Source: Alphaproteobacteria bacterium (GTDB lineage: Bacteria > Pseudomonadota > Alphaproteobacteria > UBA8366). Taken from it: 7,463 nt of DNA. The stretch spans positions 1 to 7,463 of the forward strand of contig JASLSL010000109.1 in the NCBI GenBank assembly GCA_030743445.1, in the 5' to 3' direction. The notes beneath the pieces were generated by a model. It saw only the letters and a list, made by a program, of their open reading frames with translations, made no database searches and was not told the origin of the DNA. Numbering within the stretch: position 1 is the stretch's first letter; every line of letters starts with the position of its first letter. Positions 5,316 through 7,463 of the stretch are shown in pieces. A program made the translations under genes and the position numbers.

Positions 5316-5573
5316 CTAGTTGCGCGGCAATCCGTCGCGGCGCCCGACAGGGGCGGTGATCGGCGCGGCTGGCAGGGCGGCGGGGACGATCAGCGCGGTC
5401 CCGGGTTCGGCATCGAGGAACCGCTCGATCGCGTCCTGCTGGATCGACGTGCGCGTCTGGTATTGGGCGATCGGCGGCTCGAACGGCTTGCCGTCGAACA
5501 GCCAGACCGTCGCGGCGAAGACGACCAAAACCATCACGGTGGCGAGGCTCACGGCGAGGGTCAGTTGGCGCAT
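5316..5573 (-). CDS. Hypothetical small single-pass membrane protein
   Basis: This is an 85-aa protein that I do not recognise. It opens with a short MRQ, then a strongly hydrophobic stretch at about 4-26 (LTLAVSLATVMVLVVFAATVW), which reads as a transmembrane helix or an uncleaved signal anchor. The rest is a hydrophilic tail of about 60 residues with EPPIAQYQTRTSIQQDAIERF, followed by a Pro/Ala-rich end. There is no lipobox cysteine. The ATG at 5573 has a good Shine-Dalgarno (AAGGGAG at 5587-5581, 7-nt spacing), which supports a real gene. It is divergent from the AtuA-like gene and upstream of hsp20 on the same strand, but separated from hsp20 by hairpins and a separate promoter candidate. 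Its function is unknown. The tail would face the periplasm if the basic N-terminus stays inside. Confidence 0.65.
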   Translation of the reverse strand: MRQLTLAVSLATVMVLVVFAATVWLFDGKPFEPPIAQYQTRTSIQQDAIERFLDAEPGTALIVPAALPAAPITAPVGRRDGLPRN

Positions 5574-5761
5574 GGTGCTGCTCCCTTGGGGGCTCCCTGT
5601 GACTCGGCTTCGGTCAGGGCCGGAATCATGCGCCGCGATCCGGGCGCGGGCGGGGTGCGAGAAGGGCGGTTTTGTGGAGTCTTCTGGGCGATTCCGTGGC
5701 GCGGCCGCCGGAATGTCGTAAACTCGGGCCTGCCGGGTAGGGCTTTGCAGGGAGAAATCGC
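5574..5761. other. Divergent intergenic region between the membrane protein gene and the AtuA-like gene
   Basis: These 188 nt should hold promoters for both divergent genes. I found a Shine-Dalgarno on each side (AAGGGAG for the minus gene, AGGGAG at 5749-5754 for the plus gene) but no convincing -35/-10 pair on either strand. A small TGACT/GGTCA stem at about 5600-5616 is unremarkable. Confidence 0.4.
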
Positions 5762-7126
5762 GTGACCGAAATCCGCATGATGGCGACGAGCGGCATGCTC
5801 GGCTACGGCTTCACCGAGGAGGCCTTCCGCAACGGTCTCTCGACGGACCCCGACTTCATCGCCTGCGATTGCGGCTCGATGGACCCGGGGCCCTACTATC
5901 TCGGCGCCGGGATACCGTTCGTCTCGCGCGCCGCGGTGAAGCGCGACCTATGGCTTATGATCGAAGGCGGGATCGAGCGTGGGATACCCGTGCTCCTCGG
6001 CTCGGCCGGCGGCGCCGGCGGCGATCCGCACATCGCCTGGACCATGGAAATCGTCCGCGAGATCGCCGCCGAAGCGGGATTGCGTTTCACGGCCGCGGTC
6101 ATCCACGCCGAGCAGGACAAGGCGTTCCTCAAGCAAAAGCTCGAGGCCGGCGCGATCGAGCCGCTCGGCCCGATCGCGGACCTGACGATGGAGGAGATCG
6201 ACCGCAGCCACCGGGTGGTCGCGATGATGGGGCCCGAACCGTTCCAGAAGGCGATCGCCGAGGGCGCCGATCTCGTCGTCGCCGGACGGTCGAGCGACGC
6301 CGCGATCTATGCCGCGATCCCGACGATGCAGGGCGCCGATCCGGGCCTCGCCTGGCACCTCGCCAAGGTGATCGAATGCGGCGCCCAGGTCGCCGAGCCG
6401 CGCACCGGGCAGGACTGCATCCTCGGCAAGCTCGCCGACGACCACTTCACGGTCGAGCCGGGCCATCCCGACAAGCGGGTCACGCGCATGCGGGTCGCGG
6501 CGCACACGCTCTATGAAAACCCGAGCCCACACCGCCTGATCGAGCCCGACGGCGTGCTCGACACCAGCGAGGCGACCTACGAGCAACTGACCGAGCGCTC
6601 GGTCAAAGTGACCGGCAGCCGGTTCGAGCGGTCCGACCGCTACACGGTCAAGCTCGAAGGGGTGCGCCGGCTCGGTTTCCGCACCGCGTTCATCGCCGGG
6701 GTGCGCGACCCGGTGCTGGTCGACACGATCGACGATTTCATCGAGGCCTGCCGCGGGCGCGTCGCCGGCGAGGTCGCGGCCCTCGGCATCGGGTCGGACG
6801 ACTACCGCCTCGGCGTTCGGGTCTACGGCAAGGATGCGACCATGGGGCCGCGCGAGCCGGTCGAGAAGACCGCTTCGCACGAGCTCGGCATCCTCGCCGA
6901 CGTCATCGCCGAGGACGAGGAAACCAGCCGCACCATCCTCGCCAAGGCGCGCTACGCCCTGTTGCACACGGATTTTCCGGGCCGGATGTGCATATCCGGC
7001 AATCTCGCGGTGCCGTTCTCGCCCTCCGACCTGCCGGTCGGCGAGGCCTACGAGTTCAGCATTTGGCACACCATGGCGCTCGACGATCCCCTGGAGCCGT
7101 TCCCGATCGAGATGGTGGAGATCTGA
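5762..7126 (+). CDS. Acyclic terpene utilization AtuA-like protein (DUF1446 family)
   Basis: This is a 454-aa cytosolic protein resembling the AtuA/DUF1446 family, named after a gene of the Pseudomonas acyclic terpene (citronellol/geraniol) pathway. The biochemical role of the family is poorly defined. Visible conserved features are an N-terminal CDCGSMDPGPYYLGAG at 35-50, a glycine-rich GSAGGAGGDPH at 80-90, AGRSSDAA at 174-181, and AKVIECGAQ at 201-209, which holds a conserved-looking Cys. A C-terminal half follows that ends SIWHTMALDDPLEPFPIEMVEI. No signal peptide or membrane segment is seen. The start is GTG at 5762, supported by AGGGAG with 7-nt spacing. The next in-frame ATG (5777) would remove five residues. 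A DUF4387 gene begins 2 nt after the stop, a recurrent pairing for this family. No atuB-H-like genes are visible, so a terpene role should not be assumed. Confidence 0.85.
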   Translation: MTEIRMMATSGMLGYGFTEEAFRNGLSTDPDFIACDCGSMDPGPYYLGAGIPFVSRAAVKRDLWLMIEGGIERGIPVLLGSAGGAGGDPHIAWTMEIVREIAAEAGLRFTAAVIHAEQDKAFLKQKLEAGAIEPLGPIADLTMEEIDRSHRVVAMMGPEPFQKAIAEGADLVVAGRSSDAAIYAAIPTMQGADPGLAWHLAKVIECGAQVAEPRTGQDCILGKLADDHFTVEPGHPDKRVTRMRVAAHTLYENPSPHRLIEPDGVLDTSEATYEQLTERSVKVTGSRFERSDRYTVKLEGVRRLGFRTAFIAGVRDPVLVDTIDDFIEACRGRVAGEVAALGIGSDDYRLGVRVYGKDATMGPREPVEKTASHELGILADVIAEDEETSRTILAKARYALLHTDFPGRMCISGNLAVPFSPSDLPVGEAYEFSIWHTMALDDPLEPFPIEMVEI

Positions 7127-7128
7127 GC

Positions 7129-7440
7129 GTGGCGACCTTGCGCGACCTCGCCCGGGTGGTGCGCTCGAAGAACGCCGGAGCGCTGCTGGTGACGCTGGAC
7201 GTGATGTTCGACGACGAGGAGACCTACCGCCGGGTGCTGGCGAGCGGCGCGATCGAGGCCGGACGCATCGCCGAACTCTACGGCGTCTCGCACAACGAGG
7301 TCGCGATCATCCCCTACGACGTCGCCTACGCGATCAAGATCACCCTTCCGCGCCTGGCGCCCTCGGGCGCGGCCGAGGACGGCGACGTCTACGGCGCCCA
7401 ACAGCACGCCCCGCTGCTCGGCCTGGAAGTCGGCGAGTAG
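7129..7440 (+). CDS. DUF4387 domain protein, partner of the AtuA-like protein
   Basis: This is a 103-aa protein that reads as a whole DUF4387 domain: an N-terminal LRDLARVVRSKNAGALLVTLDVMF at 4-27, then YRRVLASGAIEAGRIAELYG, VAIIPYDVAYAIKITLPR at 58-75 and the ending DVYGAQQHAPLLGLEV. The domain has no known function. It is found beside or fused to AtuA/DUF1446 proteins, suggesting a small subunit or partner of the same enzyme. The start is GTG at 7129, with GGAG at 7117-7120 lying inside the end of the upstream gene (8-nt spacing). The frame is open further upstream, but that part overlaps the AtuA-like gene and encodes non-conserved Arg-rich sequence. The 2-nt gap implies translational coupling. 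A copy of the palindromic repeat starts within a few bases of the stop codon. Confidence 0.85.
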   Translation: MATLRDLARVVRSKNAGALLVTLDVMFDDEETYRRVLASGAIEAGRIAELYGVSHNEVAIIPYDVAYAIKITLPRLAPSGAAEDGDVYGAQQHAPLLGLEVGE

Positions 7441-7444
7441 GGCC

Positions 7445-7463
7445 CCCCTCACCCTCCCACCGC
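7445..7463 (+). repeat. Start of a second copy of the intergenic repeat, cut by the window edge
   Basis: The last 19 nt of the window are identical to positions 4222-4240 and in the same orientation. As at the first copy, the repeat lies shortly after the 3' end of a plus-strand gene. Only the first arm is visible here, so the rest of the element must be outside the window. Confidence 0.7.

Noticed and set aside
5148..5765. A 205-codon plus-strand open frame across the hsp20 leader and small membrane protein gene
   Set aside because: It overlaps regulatory structure and a better-supported minus-strand gene. It is Arg/Gly-rich with no recognisable domain.
5948..7069. A 373-codon open frame antisense to the AtuA-like gene
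   Set aside because: It is the GC-driven shadow of a recognised gene. The translation is Arg/Asp/Gly-rich with no family pattern.

Overview
The window looks like a chromosomal segment of a high-GC alphaproteobacterium, probably Rhodospirillales-like. This rests on the gene order lptA-lptB-rpoN-hpf-ptsN, alphaproteobacterial-type protein sequences (LptB, long HPF, class A-like Hsp20 followed by a DUF1150 protein) and GC-rich codon use. That placement is inference, because no 16S gene or other taxonomic marker is present. I see no phage, plasmid, CRISPR, tRNA, rRNA or transposase gene.

Layout. Positions 1-4129 (+ strand) hold a conserved envelope/regulation block: the 3' end of lptA (LPS transport), lptB (transport ATPase), rpoN (sigma-54), then a 144-nt gap with a good sigma-70-like promoter, long-form hpf (ribosome hibernation) and ptsN (EIIA of the nitrogen PTS). 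Positions 4130-4442 are non-coding and are largely filled by a palindrome-rich dispersed repeat. The first 19 nt of one part of it recur, in the same orientation, at the extreme right end of the window (7445-7463).

Positions 4443-5573 are on the minus strand. In transcription order they hold a small unknown single-pass membrane protein, a heat-shock-type promoter, a structured leader, hsp20 and a DUF1150 gene. The hsp20 leader ends in a hairpin that masks the Shine-Dalgarno sequence and carries the UCGCU/AGGA pairing with a bulged G. This matches the core of ROSE-type RNA thermometers. The hsp20 stop codon runs directly into the Shine-Dalgarno of the DUF1150 gene, so the two are probably co-translated.

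Positions 5762-7440 (+ strand) hold a two-gene unit encoding an AtuA-like (DUF1446) protein and a DUF4387 protein, separated by 2 nt and both starting with GTG. The pair looks metabolic, but its substrate cannot be read from the sequence.

The window is mostly ordinary core genome. The items most worth a second look are the putative ROSE thermometer with its RpoH-like promoter, the coupled Hsp20-DUF1150 pair, the AtuA/DUF4387 pair, the unknown membrane microprotein and the palindromic repeat family.
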